Made by a program: the position numbers and the translations under genes
Shown: positions 16,241-24,088 of the stretch, piece after piece
Numbering within the stretch: position 1 is the first letter of the stretch
Layout of the letters: each line of letters starts with the position of its first letter
Notes under the pieces: generated by a model
What the model was told of the DNA's origin: nothing
Database searches by the model: none
Seen by the model: only the letters and a program-made list of their open reading frames with translations
Source: JBOHRE01 sp050732635
Lineage (GTDB): Bacteria > Gemmatimonadota > Gemmatimonadetes > Longimicrobiales > RSA9
Length of the DNA stretch: 24,713 nucleotides
Direction: 5' to 3'
NCBI GenBank assembly: GCA_050732635.1
Contig: JBOHRE010000049.1
Location: forward strand, 1 to 24,713

Positions 16241-17035
16241 TTACCGCACCTGCCGCGCGAGTGTTATGAATTCCTCGGGCGTCAATGTCTCGGGACGACG
16301 TTGCAGGTCGATGCCGCTGGCCTGCTCGAGGCGCTCGAGCGCCGCCGCTTCCAGCGCGTACGAGGGCGCGCTTCGCAGGATCTTCTGCAACTGTTTGCGC
16401 CGCATTGAGAACGTCGCCCGTGTCAGTCTGCGCAGGTCTGCTTCCTCGGCCGGTGTGAGCGGCGGTGGCCGCAGCGGCGTGATCCGGAGCACAGTCGAGT
16501 CGACGTCCGGGACGGGTCGAAACGCTTGCCGGCCCACCTGGAAAAGCCGTTCGACCGCGGCAACGGCTCTCACGCCGACCGAAAGTGCGCCATAGTCCGA
16601 CGTGCCCGGCGCAGCCAGAATGCGATCCGCGACCTCCCGCTGCACCATGAGCACGAGCGCGAGCGGTCGGGGCTGCCGTTCGAGCAGCCAGAAAAGTAAC
16701 GGGCTCGTGATATTGTAGGGAATGTTGCCGACGACGCCGAGCCGCTCGATATCGTCGACGATGGTATCGAGCTCGACGTCGAGGGCGTCGGCATGGATGA
16801 TCCGCACGTGCTCGCGGGTGGCGAACTCCGCGCGCAGCTGGGCGACACAGCGAGCGTCCAGCTCGATCGCGACGAGCGGTCTCGGCTGGGCAGCGAGGTG
16901 CCGGGTGAGCGCACCGGTGCCGGGGCCGATCTCCAGGATGCTGGCGGCGCCAGTCTCGAGCACGGCCGCGACGATTTTCCGTTGCAGATTGGGGTCGATC
17001 AGAAAATTCTGACCGAGGGAGCGGCGCGCACGCAC
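16241..17035 (-). CDS. rsmA: 16S rRNA (adenine(1518)-N(6)/adenine(1519)-N(6))-dimethyltransferase
   Basis: RsmA (KsgA) dimethylates two adjacent adenines in the 3' hairpin of 16S rRNA late in small-subunit assembly. The 264-residue length is normal. The SAM-binding part has LGQNFLIDP at 7-15 and ILEIGPGTGALT at 33-44, then HADALD at 81-86. The catalytic motif NIPYNITSPL is at 104-113, and the C-terminal helical domain contains RATFSMRRKQLQK. The GTG at 17035 gives the usual beginning just before LGQNF. It starts 18 bases after the stop of the phosphatase gene, so it may be read through from the signalling cassette. Confidence 0.96.
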   Translation of the reverse strand: MRARRSLGQNFLIDPNLQRKIVAAVLETGAASILEIGPGTGALTRHLAAQPRPLVAIELDARCVAQLRAEFATREHVRIIHADALDVELDTIVDDIERLGVVGNIPYNITSPLLFWLLERQPRPLALVLMVQREVADRILAAPGTSDYGALSVGVRAVAAVERLFQVGRQAFRPVPDVDSTVLRITPLRPPPLTPAEEADLRRLTRATFSMRRKQLQKILRSAPSYALEAAALERLEQASGIDLQRRPETLTPEEFITLARQVR

Positions 17036-17053
17036 GAGCAGCTGGGCGCGGCG

Positions 17054-18637
17054 CTAGATGCGCACGAGGACAGCGGTGCGGTCGTCAGCAGGCGTCGTTT
17101 GCGTATCGCCTTCCGCGGCGCGCTCGAAGATGCGCTGCAGGATTTCCGGTGGCGTCCGCTGCTGCACGCGCTGGACGGCCTCCACCAGCGCGGCCTCACC
17201 GGTGGCACCGCGGTGCGAGTAGGCCTCCGACAGCCCATCGGTGAACAGCAGCAGCAGGTCGCCGCCCACCTGCCACTCGATCTCGGCGTCCTTGTAGTCG
17301 GGCAGGGGCACGACCCCGAGCGGCGCGCTCGTGGCGCCCAAGCGCTCGGCGCTGGCGCCGGCTGGGACCCGGAACGCGTGCGGATGTCCGGCGTTCGCGT
17401 AGCGCAGTCGGCTGCGGCCCGGGTCGAGCACGCCGTAGAACAGCGTCATGTACATCTCCGTGCTCTCCAGTTCGTCGATGAGCGCCTCGTGAACGCGCCG
17501 CAATACGACCGATGGTGGCTCGGCTTCCTGCGCGTAGATCGCGACCGCGCTCATGGTCAGGGCCATGATCAGTGCCGCGGAGAAACCATGACTCGAGACA
17601 TCGCCGATCATCACGCCGAGACGGTCTCCGGAGAGTCGAAACAGGTGGAAGAAGTCGCCGCCGACGGATTCCGCAGGTGCGCAGCGGGCCGCGACTTCGC
17701 CGGGACCCTGAAACTGTTCGACATCCGGCAGCAGCTTCATCTGCAAGTGGTGCGCGAGCTCCATCTCGCGGACCAGCCGCTCCTGGCGGACGCTTTCTTC
17801 CATCAGCCGGTGTGTCTCCAGCGCGGCGCCGATCTGGCTGGCGATCGCCGAGAGCAGACGCACATCACCGGCATTGAAGCGGACGTTGTGCGTTCGGCCC
17901 AGTAACGTGATGACGCCCACGGTACGCGGCTCACCTTCGGGCGGCGAGAACTGGATCGGCACGCTCAGGAACGCCTCCCGATCGCGCGGCCGCGGCTCGA
18001 GCTGGATACCCCGCGGGATGTGGTCGCCTCGTTCGAGGTTGAGAGCCTGCCGCTCGCGAAAGACACGAGCCGTGATCGAGTTCGGGTCGTCGACGTAGAC
18101 CGGGCCCGTCATCCCCTCCTCACCCACGGCAGCCGTCAGGTGCAGCTGGCGATCCTCGCTATGGAAGACCCAGAGCGACGCGCGACGTGCGCCCAGCAGT
18201 TCGGCAACCTCTTCCAGGATGCGCGACGCGGCGCTTTCCAGCGAGCGCACCGCGCCCAGGATCTCGCTGATCGAGTACAGCAGATTGATCTCCTCGTAGC
18301 GCTCAGCCAGCTCGCGCGCCGCCTGCTGCGCCTCTCGCTCGTAGGCGAGCAGCCGCCCGAGCGCGTCGGCGAGGAGCCCGGCTTCGGCCGCACCGGCGCG
18401 GCCGCCGGCGATTTCCAGCTCGAGTGGGCTGGTGCCGTTCTCGACGGCGCGACGCAGGGTGTCGGCGCGAGGTGCTGTCTCGCGAGCCGCTGAATCGGGC
18501 GGATACACCAGCACCCAGCGCGTGCCGGTCGGCGCCCAGAGCCGCACGGCGGAGCCCGAATCCGCGCCGAACGATTGCAGCAGCGCGGCGGCCGCGCGGG
18601 GCAGCGTCGGGGCGGTATTCGGCGGCAGCGTGCTCAT
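17054..18637 (-). CDS. GAF-domain PP2C-type serine phosphatase (RsbU/SpoIIE-like)
   Basis: A 527-residue cytosolic regulator. Residues 1-110 hold a poorly conserved N-terminal region, about 125-275 a GAF sensor domain, 277-305 a helical linker ending HHLQMKLLPD, and about 310-527 a PP2C_SIG/SpoIIE phosphatase domain. The metal-binding acids are seen in SVGGDFF (Asp328), IGDVSSHG (Asp346), TDGLSEA (Asp467) and DDRTAVLV (Asp518/519). Such proteins dephosphorylate the STAS antagonist in partner-switching systems, releasing a sigma factor or other target. Its ATG overlaps the stop of the RsbW-like kinase gene by 4 bases, and the STAS gene is just upstream, so its substrate is very probably that STAS protein. 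The signal sensed by the GAF domain is unknown. Confidence 0.94.
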   Translation of the reverse strand: MSTLPPNTAPTLPRAAAALLQSFGADSGSAVRLWAPTGTRWVLVYPPDSAARETAPRADTLRRAVENGTSPLELEIAGGRAGAAEAGLLADALGRLLAYEREAQQAARELAERYEEINLLYSISEILGAVRSLESAASRILEEVAELLGARRASLWVFHSEDRQLHLTAAVGEEGMTGPVYVDDPNSITARVFRERQALNLERGDHIPRGIQLEPRPRDREAFLSVPIQFSPPEGEPRTVGVITLLGRTHNVRFNAGDVRLLSAIASQIGAALETHRLMEESVRQERLVREMELAHHLQMKLLPDVEQFQGPGEVAARCAPAESVGGDFFHLFRLSGDRLGVMIGDVSSHGFSAALIMALTMSAVAIYAQEAEPPSVVLRRVHEALIDELESTEMYMTLFYGVLDPGRSRLRYANAGHPHAFRVPAGASAERLGATSAPLGVVPLPDYKDAEIEWQVGGDLLLLFTDGLSEAYSHRGATGEAALVEAVQRVQQRTPPEILQRIFERAAEGDTQTTPADDRTAVLVRI

Positions 18638-19077
18638 CGGTCGAGCTCCCCGTCACGGCCGGGGGTCGCGCCGCGCGAGTGGAGCACCATGCGGATGCAG
18701 TTGCCGCGCTCGTTGAACTCGACCTCGTCCATCAGCTTGCGAATCAGGAAGATGCCACGGCCGCCGCTCCGCATCCGGTTGCTGGGCAGCGTTGGATCTG
18801 GTAGCCGCTCCGGATCGAAGCCGCCCCCCTGGTCGCTCACTTCGATGGTCGCGCGCTCGGGATCCAGCCACACCTCGATCCGCACCACCCTGCGCGGGTC
18901 GGCTTCGTTGCCGTAGAGGATGGCGTTGATCAGCGCCTCGGTGAGACCAACACGAAAATTCAGCCGGAGTCGACGCTCATCGAAGCCCATCTCGCGACAC
19001 CGCTCCATCAGGTAGCGGACCGCCGGCTCGACGTCGCTCAGGTCGTTGTCGATCTCCAGAACGTGCTTGCTCTGCAT
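18634..19077 (-). CDS. RsbW-like anti-sigma serine/threonine kinase (HATPase_c)
   Basis: A 147-residue single-domain GHKL kinase. The N box GLTEALINAILYGNEAD is at 44-60 with Glu47 and Asn51. The G1 box VSDQGGGFDP is at 80-89 with Asp82, and the G2 region SGGRGIFLIRKLMDEV at 104-119, so ATP binding should be intact. In partner switching such kinases hold either a sigma factor or, after stress, an unphosphorylated STAS antagonist, which they phosphorylate. The ATG at 19077 lies 40 bases after the STAS stop; the end overlaps the phosphatase ATG by 4 bases. No sigma factor gene is adjacent, so the target is elsewhere or is not a sigma factor. Confidence 0.93.
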   Translation of the reverse strand: MQSKHVLEIDNDLSDVEPAVRYLMERCREMGFDERRLRLNFRVGLTEALINAILYGNEADPRRVVRIEVWLDPERATIEVSDQGGGFDPERLPDPTLPSNRMRSGGRGIFLIRKLMDEVEFNERGNCIRMVLHSRGATPGRDGELDR

Positions 19078-19117
19078 CCAGCGATGAGGCGGTGCGCGCG
19101 CCGCGGTGAGAGGCGCG

Positions 19118-19450
19118 CTAGAAGGACTGCAGCGCCTCCTGCCGACTGTTCGCGATGTGGAAGAGCGTGTCCAGCTTGGTGAGCTCGAACAGTGTGCGCA
19201 AGTCTTCGTTCAGGTTTGCGAGCCGCAGATCGCCGCCCTGCTCGCGGATCTTCTTCGACAGGCTGACCAGCACGCCGAGGCCCGAGGAATCGATGTAGCC
19301 GGTGTTCTCGAAGTCGATCAGGAAACGCCGCGCTCCGCCCTCCAGCTCCTCGAGCACCTTCTTCTTCAGCTCCTGGCGGTTACCGACGATGAGCTGACCC
19401 TCCACATCGATCACCGTCACCTCACCCTGTTTGCTCACATCGAACGCCAT
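19118..19450 (-). CDS. STAS-domain anti-sigma factor antagonist
   Basis: A 110-residue single STAS domain of the RsbV/SpoIIAA type. The phosphorylation-site motif YIDSSGLGVLVS is at 52-63, with Ser55 or Ser56 as phospho-acceptor. The flanking pattern (FLIDFENTG before, GGDLRLANLNEDLRTLFELT after) is family-typical. When unphosphorylated it should bind the RsbW-like kinase encoded next and displace its target. The ATG at 19450 is well supported by AAGGAGAGG 4 bases upstream; longer readings in this frame have no such site. It follows pta by a 109-base gap with two perfect palindromes, so this gene may begin its own transcription unit. Confidence 0.95.
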   Translation of the reverse strand: MAFDVSKQGEVTVIDVEGQLIVGNRQELKKKVLEELEGGARRFLIDFENTGYIDSSGLGVLVSLSKKIREQGGDLRLANLNEDLRTLFELTKLDTLFHIANSRQEALQSF

Positions 19451-19489
19451 TGCGCCTCTCCTTCGCGTTGGTGTCACCGGGCGGGATCT

Positions 19490-19505
19490 GCGCCGCCGGC
19501 GGCGC
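19490..19505. repeat. 16-base perfect palindrome between pta and the STAS gene
   Basis: GCGCCGCCGGCGGCGC is its own reverse complement, with 8-base arms and no loop. It lies 39 bases upstream of the STAS start codon. It could be a regulator site or part of a terminator, but no T-run follows on the minus strand. Confidence 0.45.
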
Positions 19506-19530
19506 AAGTTCGGTGCCCTCATGCCGCACG

Positions 19531-19544
19531 CGGCCACGTGGCCG
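19531..19544. repeat. 14-base perfect palindrome after the pta stop
   Basis: CGGCCACGTGGCCG is a perfect palindrome centred on CACGTG, beginning 15 bases after the pta stop. It has no T-run after it and no recognised regulator consensus. Confidence 0.4.
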
Positions 19545-19559
19545 GCGCGAGCGCGCGAC

Positions 19560-20552
19560 TCAGGCCTGCAGGGCCGTGATGCAGGCCACCGTTACGATAT
19601 CGGCCGGTCGGGCGCCGCGCGACAGATCGTTCCAGGGCCCGGCCAACCCCTGCAGGATGGGGCCGTAGGCGGCAGCACCCGCCAGCCGCTGGACCAGCTT
19701 GTAGGCGATGTTCGCGGCGCCGAGGTCGGGGAACACCAGCACATTGGCGCGGCCGGCGAGCGGCGACCCGGCTGCCTTGCGCGCGGCGACGTCGGCGATC
19801 AGTGCCGCATCGGCCTGCAGCTCGCCGTCGGCGAGCGCGCCCGGCATGCGCTCGCGGAACAGGCCCAGCGCACGGCGCATGCGCTGCGGCCCGGCGCCTT
19901 CGGCGCTGCCGTGCGTCGAATACGACAGGAACGCGACCCGCGGCTCGTCGCCCACGATGCTGGCACGCGCGAGGCAGGCGGCCTGGGCGATGTCCACGAG
20001 CTGCTCCGCGGTCGGCTCCGGCACCACGCCCGCATCGGTGAAGGTCAGGACCTCGGCGTCGGGGCCGCGGAAGCCGGCGACGCACATGTAGAACGCCGAG
20101 GAGATCGTACGGATCGCCGGCGCCGCGCCGATGCACCACAGCGCTGCGCGCAGCACGTCGGCGGTCGTGGACGCCGCGCCGGCCACGGCACCGGCGACAT
20201 CACTGTTGCGCACCAGCAGTGCGCCGAAGATCAGCGGCTCCGCTGCGCGCCGGACCGCGTCCTCGTGTGACATACCCCGGCCACCGCGTAGCAGGAGGAG
20301 CTGCTCGGCGAAGCTCGCGCGGCGCGAATCGGTGCTCGGATCCAGCACATCGACTCGCTGTGAATCGCCGCCGGCCGCGGCTAGCGCCGTGCGCACCGCA
20401 TCGGATGGACCGATCAACACCGGCTCGACGAGCCGCTCGCGCTGCAGCTCAGCGACGGCGGCGAGGGTGCGCTCATCGAGCGATTCGGGGAAGGCGATGC
20501 GGCGGCGCACCGCGGCCGCACGTTCGCGCAGGCCGCGCTCGAACCCGGTCAC
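19560..20552 (-). CDS. pta: Phosphate acetyltransferase
   Basis: Pta interconverts acetyl-CoA plus phosphate and acetyl phosphate plus CoA. The 330-residue product matches the short, single-domain form (family PTA_PTB). The C-terminal half is diagnostic: SYSTHGSAEGAGPQRMRRA, then DGELQADAALIADVAARKA with PLAGRANVLVFPDLGAANIA, and GPILQGLAGPWNDLSRG near the end. The start is GTG at 20552, overlapping the coaD TGA by 4 bases. The same frame is open far upstream, but only over coaD and rsmD. No acetate kinase gene is in the window. Linkage to coaD places two CoA-related genes together. Confidence 0.95.
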   Translation of the reverse strand: MTGFERGLRERAAAVRRRIAFPESLDERTLAAVAELQRERLVEPVLIGPSDAVRTALAAAGGDSQRVDVLDPSTDSRRASFAEQLLLLRGGRGMSHEDAVRRAAEPLIFGALLVRNSDVAGAVAGAASTTADVLRAALWCIGAAPAIRTISSAFYMCVAGFRGPDAEVLTFTDAGVVPEPTAEQLVDIAQAACLARASIVGDEPRVAFLSYSTHGSAEGAGPQRMRRALGLFRERMPGALADGELQADAALIADVAARKAAGSPLAGRANVLVFPDLGAANIAYKLVQRLAGAAAYGPILQGLAGPWNDLSRGARPADIVTVACITALQA

Positions 20553-21052
20553 GCGCGCGAGAGTTTTTCGTGCAGCGCCTGCGCAACGGACGGCGAGACG
20601 AACGGCGTGATGTCGCCGCCCAGCGAGGCGATCTCGCGCACGAGTGAGGCAGAGAGGAACGAATAACGCACGTCCGGCGCGAGGAACACCGTCTCGATCT
20701 CGTGCCACAGCTCGCGATTCATCAGCGCCATCTGGAACTCGTATTCGAAATCCGAGATCGCGCGCAGGCCGCGCACGATCAGGCGCGCGCCCGTGGCACG
20801 CGCGAAATCGACCAGCAGGCCCTGGAACTCGGTTACCTGGATGCGGGGCTCGCCAGCAAAGACCTGACCGGCCAGGCGAATGCGCTCCTCGAGCGTGAAC
20901 AGCCCTTGTTTCGACTGTGTCGCGTGCTGCGCCACTGCCACTACCACACGGTCGACAAATCCGAGGGCGCGATACACGATGTCTTCGTGGCCGCGCGTGA
21001 TCGGATCGAAGGAGCCCGGATACACGGCGACCCGCTCGGTGCTGGTGGTCAT
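20549..21052 (-). CDS. coaD: Pantetheine-phosphate adenylyltransferase
   Basis: CoaD transfers AMP from ATP to 4'-phosphopantetheine, the penultimate step of coenzyme A synthesis. The 167-residue length is typical. The nucleotidyltransferase motif YPGSFDPITRGHEDI is at 11-25, with the T/HxGH-type motif reading TRGH. RGLRAISDFEYEFQMALMNR and YSFLSASLVREIASLGGDI are family-specific. Its ATG at 21052 overlaps the rsmD TGA by 4 bases, and its stop overlaps pta. The rsmD-coaD pairing is common in bacteria. Confidence 0.97.
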   Translation of the reverse strand: MTTSTERVAVYPGSFDPITRGHEDIVYRALGFVDRVVVAVAQHATQSKQGLFTLEERIRLAGQVFAGEPRIQVTEFQGLLVDFARATGARLIVRGLRAISDFEYEFQMALMNRELWHEIETVFLAPDVRYSFLSASLVREIASLGGDITPFVSPSVAQALHEKLSRA

Positions 21053-21576
21053 GACGCCGCGGTGAGTGTGGTGAGCAACGTGTCGCCGTAGCGCCGGCTG
21101 CGGGCAACGTCTGCGTCGGCCAGCGGCTCGCGCATCGAATGCTCGATCCACAAGCTGTCGGCGAACGGCGTACGCTGATACAGTCGCGCGAGCGTCGCGG
21201 CCTGCCCGGTCCCGTACGGCGGGTCGGCGAGCGCGATGTCGAACGCGCCCGGCCGCAGCGCTGGCAAGTAGCGCAGTACATCCTCCCGGATGATCTCGGC
21301 TTGCCCGGCCGCGCCGAGTTTCTCGATGTTCTCGCGCAGCGCCCGCAGTGCGCCGGCGGAGCGCTCGACGAACGTGACGTGCGCTGCGCCGCGCGAAAGC
21401 GCCTCCAACCCGAGTGCCCCGGAGCCCGCATACAGGTCGAGCACGCGCGCGCCGCCCAGCGCGGGCTGCAGCGCGCTGAACCAGGCCTCGCGCACGCGGT
21501 CCGTAGTTGGCCGCGTATCCATGCCGCGCGGTGCGCGGATGCCATGGCCGCGCCAGCGCCCGGCGATGATCCTCAC
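21049..21576 (-). CDS. rsmD: 16S rRNA (guanine(966)-N(2))-methyltransferase
   Basis: RsmD methylates G966 of 16S rRNA in the small subunit. The 175-residue product starts with the typical RIIAGRWRGHGI, followed by TRPTTDRVREAWFSAL. The SAM-binding motif is VLDLYAGSGALGLEALSRGA at 45-64, and the N-methyltransferase motif DPPY is at 118-121. The GTG at 21576 overlaps the recJ TGA by 4 bases. The open frame extends upstream only across recJ. Confidence 0.95.
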   Translation of the reverse strand: MRIIAGRWRGHGIRAPRGMDTRPTTDRVREAWFSALQPALGGARVLDLYAGSGALGLEALSRGAAHVTFVERSAGALRALRENIEKLGAAGQAEIIREDVLRYLPALRPGAFDIALADPPYGTGQAATLARLYQRTPFADSLWIEHSMREPLADADVARSRRYGDTLLTTLTAAS

Positions 21577-23330
21577 GCGGGTTCCGCCGGGCGCACGTCG
21601 AGCAGCCGGGCCTGCGCGCCGGCACGGCCGTTCCAGCGGTCCTCGTGCAGCGTGAAGGCGACGTCGATCGGCCGCTCCAGCAGCGTGGGCTGAGCGGCCA
21701 GACGCTCGGCCATGCCGAAGCCGATGGCTCCGAGCTGGGTCCCGTTCTGCCCGAGGCGCAGACGCAGGTGCTCGCGGTCGCGGCCGACGGCGCGCGGCGG
21801 GCCGCGCACTTCGACGTGGCGGGCGACGAACACGGGTGTCGGGTTCGCCATGCCGAACGGGCCGAAGTGCCGCATGACCGAACACACCTGGGGCGTCGCC
21901 TCGTTCAACGCGATCTCGACATCCCACTCGAGCTCCGCTTCCGGCCGGCGGTCGAGTTGTGCCGCCGCCGCGGCTGCGAACGCTTCGCGGAACGCGTCGA
22001 TGCGGTCGACGCGGATCTCCAGCCCGGCCGCCTGTCGGTGGCCCCCATAACGCTCGAGCAGGCTGCCACACTCCTGGATGGCGGCGAGCAGGTCGAAGCC
22101 GCGGATGCCCCGACCGCTGCCCCGGGCGTGTTCGGCGGTGCCCCGCGCGATCAGGATGGTCGGCCGGTGGACGAGCTCCACGATGCGGGATGCGACGATA
22201 CCGATCACCCCGGGATGCCAACCATCACCGGCGAGTACGATGCCGAAATCGCGTGCCGGATCGAAGCTCGCCTCGAGCATCTGGCGGGCGGCAGCGAGCG
22301 TCTCGCGATCGACGGCGCGCCGCTCCCGGTTCGTCGATTCGAGGCGGACGGCGAGTTCGGCGGCCTCCTCGGCGCGCTCCGCCAGCAACAGACGCAGTGC
22401 CCAGTCCGCGTCCTCCAGCCGGCCGGCGGCGTTCAGGCGCGGCGCCAGTACATGGCTGACGTGGGTGGCGCCGATGACCGCGCGCTCGCTCAGGCCGGTC
22501 TCCTGGATCAAGGCACGTACGCCCTGGTTACGCGTTTGCGCCAGAACGCGCAGCCCGAAGCGGGCGAACACCCGGTTCTCTCCATGCAGCGGCACCAGAT
22601 CCGCGATCGTCGCGAGTGCGACCAGATCGAGCTCGTACAACAGCTCCTCGGTCGCCCGATTCGCCGCCGCGTACAGCGCTTCGCATAACTTGAACGCGAC
22701 GCCCGTCCCGGCCAGCGACCGCTCCGGGTACGAGGAATCAGCGCGCCCTGGATTCAATACCGCCAGCGCATCAGGCAGCGTCGCGCCCGGTGTGTGATGG
22801 TCGGTGATGATGACGTCAACACCGCAGCGCCGCGCCTCGCGGACGGTGTCATGGGCCAGGATGCCGCAGTCGGCGGTGATCAGCAGCCGCGCGCCGACGC
22901 GCGTCGCGGCCGCCAGGCCAGCGCTACCGAGGTCGTAGCCGTCGCGCACACGGTGCGGCACGAACGCATGCACGTGCGCGCCCAGCCGACTCAACGTGCG
23001 GGTCAGCAGAGCGGCGGCGCAGACGCCGTCGACGTCGTAATCGCCGTGCACGAGAATGGTCTCGCCGCGTTGGATCGCGGCTCGGATGCGCGCGACCGCT
23101 CGCTCGCAGTCGGGCATCAACCAGGGGTCGTGGAGTTGCGTCAGGCGGGGTCTGAGAAAGCGTTTCGCGTCCTGCGGCGCCGCCAGTCCGCGCAGGAGCA
23201 GCAGCCGACACAATGGCAGCGGCAGCCCCAGTGCCGAGGCGAGCGAATGGGCACGGTCCGGATCCGCGAGTGTGATCGACTCGCGTTGCACCCAGCGCAC
23301 CGGACCGGCCCTGATCGCGCCAGGACGCAT
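21573..23330 (-). CDS. recJ: Single-stranded-DNA-specific exonuclease RecJ
   Basis: RecJ is a 5'-3' single-strand DNA exonuclease of recombination and mismatch or base-excision repair. The 585-residue length is usual. The DHH domain has HGDYDVDGVCA at 95-105, ITADCGI at 151-157 and the DHH signature ITDHHTPG at 175-182. The DHHA1 domain has GWHPGVIGIVASRI, SGRGIRGFDLLAAI and YGGHRQAAGL. The C-terminal OB-like region follows FGPFGMANPTPVF. The ATG at 23330 has no clear ribosome binding site; GTG at 23300 (the valine before RWVQRES) is a possible alternative. It lies 31 bases after the zinc-ribbon gene and overlaps rsmD. Confidence 0.95.
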   Translation of the reverse strand: MRPGAIRAGPVRWVQRESITLADPDRAHSLASALGLPLPLCRLLLLRGLAAPQDAKRFLRPRLTQLHDPWLMPDCERAVARIRAAIQRGETILVHGDYDVDGVCAAALLTRTLSRLGAHVHAFVPHRVRDGYDLGSAGLAAATRVGARLLITADCGILAHDTVREARRCGVDVIITDHHTPGATLPDALAVLNPGRADSSYPERSLAGTGVAFKLCEALYAAANRATEELLYELDLVALATIADLVPLHGENRVFARFGLRVLAQTRNQGVRALIQETGLSERAVIGATHVSHVLAPRLNAAGRLEDADWALRLLLAERAEEAAELAVRLESTNRERRAVDRETLAAARQMLEASFDPARDFGIVLAGDGWHPGVIGIVASRIVELVHRPTILIARGTAEHARGSGRGIRGFDLLAAIQECGSLLERYGGHRQAAGLEIRVDRIDAFREAFAAAAAAQLDRRPEAELEWDVEIALNEATPQVCSVMRHFGPFGMANPTPVFVARHVEVRGPPRAVGRDREHLRLRLGQNGTQLGAIGFGMAERLAAQPTLLERPIDVAFTLHEDRWNGRAGAQARLLDVRPAEPA

Positions 23331-23361
23331 GGTCAGCGGCCGCGCCGCCGGAACGGCTGCC

Positions 23362-24072
23362 TCACGACTCCTCGTGATACAGGATCACCCCGCATTCCTC
23401 GCAGCGCACGAGCGCGCCGCTGTCCCGAATCTCGGCTTGCCGTTGGATCGGCACCATGCTGAAGCAATGGCCGCAGGCACCATCCAGGGTGAGCGCAGCG
23501 AGGACCATGCGGGCACGTCCGCCGCGCGCGCGCTCGTACATCTGCCGGACGGGCGCATCCAGCGCGCCGGTCTGCTCCTGACGGCGCCCGAGCAGGTCGC
23601 TCAACTCGGCCTCGATCACCGCGCGCTGCTCGAGAATCTCACGGAGTCGTGGGTCCACTTCGCTCCGCAGCTCATCGATCTTCTTCGCCAGGTCATCACC
23701 CTTGAGCTCCGCGCGCCGCACCTGGTCGAGCATGTTGATCGCGTCCTGCTCGTCGGCCTCGAGGGCCCGCTGGATCAGATCCAGCTCCGTGCGGGCTGCC
23801 GCTTCCCCGCGCATGTCGCGCACCCTCATGAGCCGTTCCTCATAGCGCTCGACGCGCTGCCGGTTCTCGTCCGCCGATCGTTCCAGGCGGCGCGCCTCCT
23901 TGCGCGCCGTTTCGAGCTGGTTCCTGACCGCCTCGAGTTCTGACTCCAGGAGCTTCAGCGGCGCTTCCACCTCCTCCATCTGTGGCGTGAATGCCGCCAG
24001 CCGTTGCTGTGCCCCGTGGATCTCCCGATCGAGGTCCTGCAATGTGATCAATGCCTGGTGGACTTCACCCAT
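23362..24072 (-). CDS. Coiled-coil C4-type zinc-ribbon protein
   Basis: A 236-residue protein. Residues of about 5 to 170 form a long charged coiled coil with heptad-like Leu/Ile spacing. The C-terminus is a four-cysteine zinc ribbon: CGHC (Cys200, Cys203) and CEEC (Cys224, Cys227), followed by GVILYHEES. This two-part layout is that of the zf-RING_7 family (formerly DUF164), which is widespread and whose role is still unclear; a nucleic-acid-related function has been proposed. The ATG at 24072 lies 16 bases after the dnaG stop, so the two are likely co-transcribed with recJ. No membrane segment is seen. Confidence 0.92.
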   Translation of the reverse strand: MGEVHQALITLQDLDREIHGAQQRLAAFTPQMEEVEAPLKLLESELEAVRNQLETARKEARRLERSADENRQRVERYEERLMRVRDMRGEAAARTELDLIQRALEADEQDAINMLDQVRRAELKGDDLAKKIDELRSEVDPRLREILEQRAVIEAELSDLLGRRQEQTGALDAPVRQMYERARGGRARMVLAALTLDGACGHCFSMVPIQRQAEIRDSGALVRCEECGVILYHEES

Positions 24073-24088
24073 TCGTCGTCTCGCTGGA

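Noticed and set aside
19560..21545. A 661-codon reading of the pta frame as a fusion protein
   Set aside because: The upstream half is an Arg-rich shadow of coaD and rsmD; the pta family begins at the GTG at 20552, which overlaps the coaD stop in the usual way.
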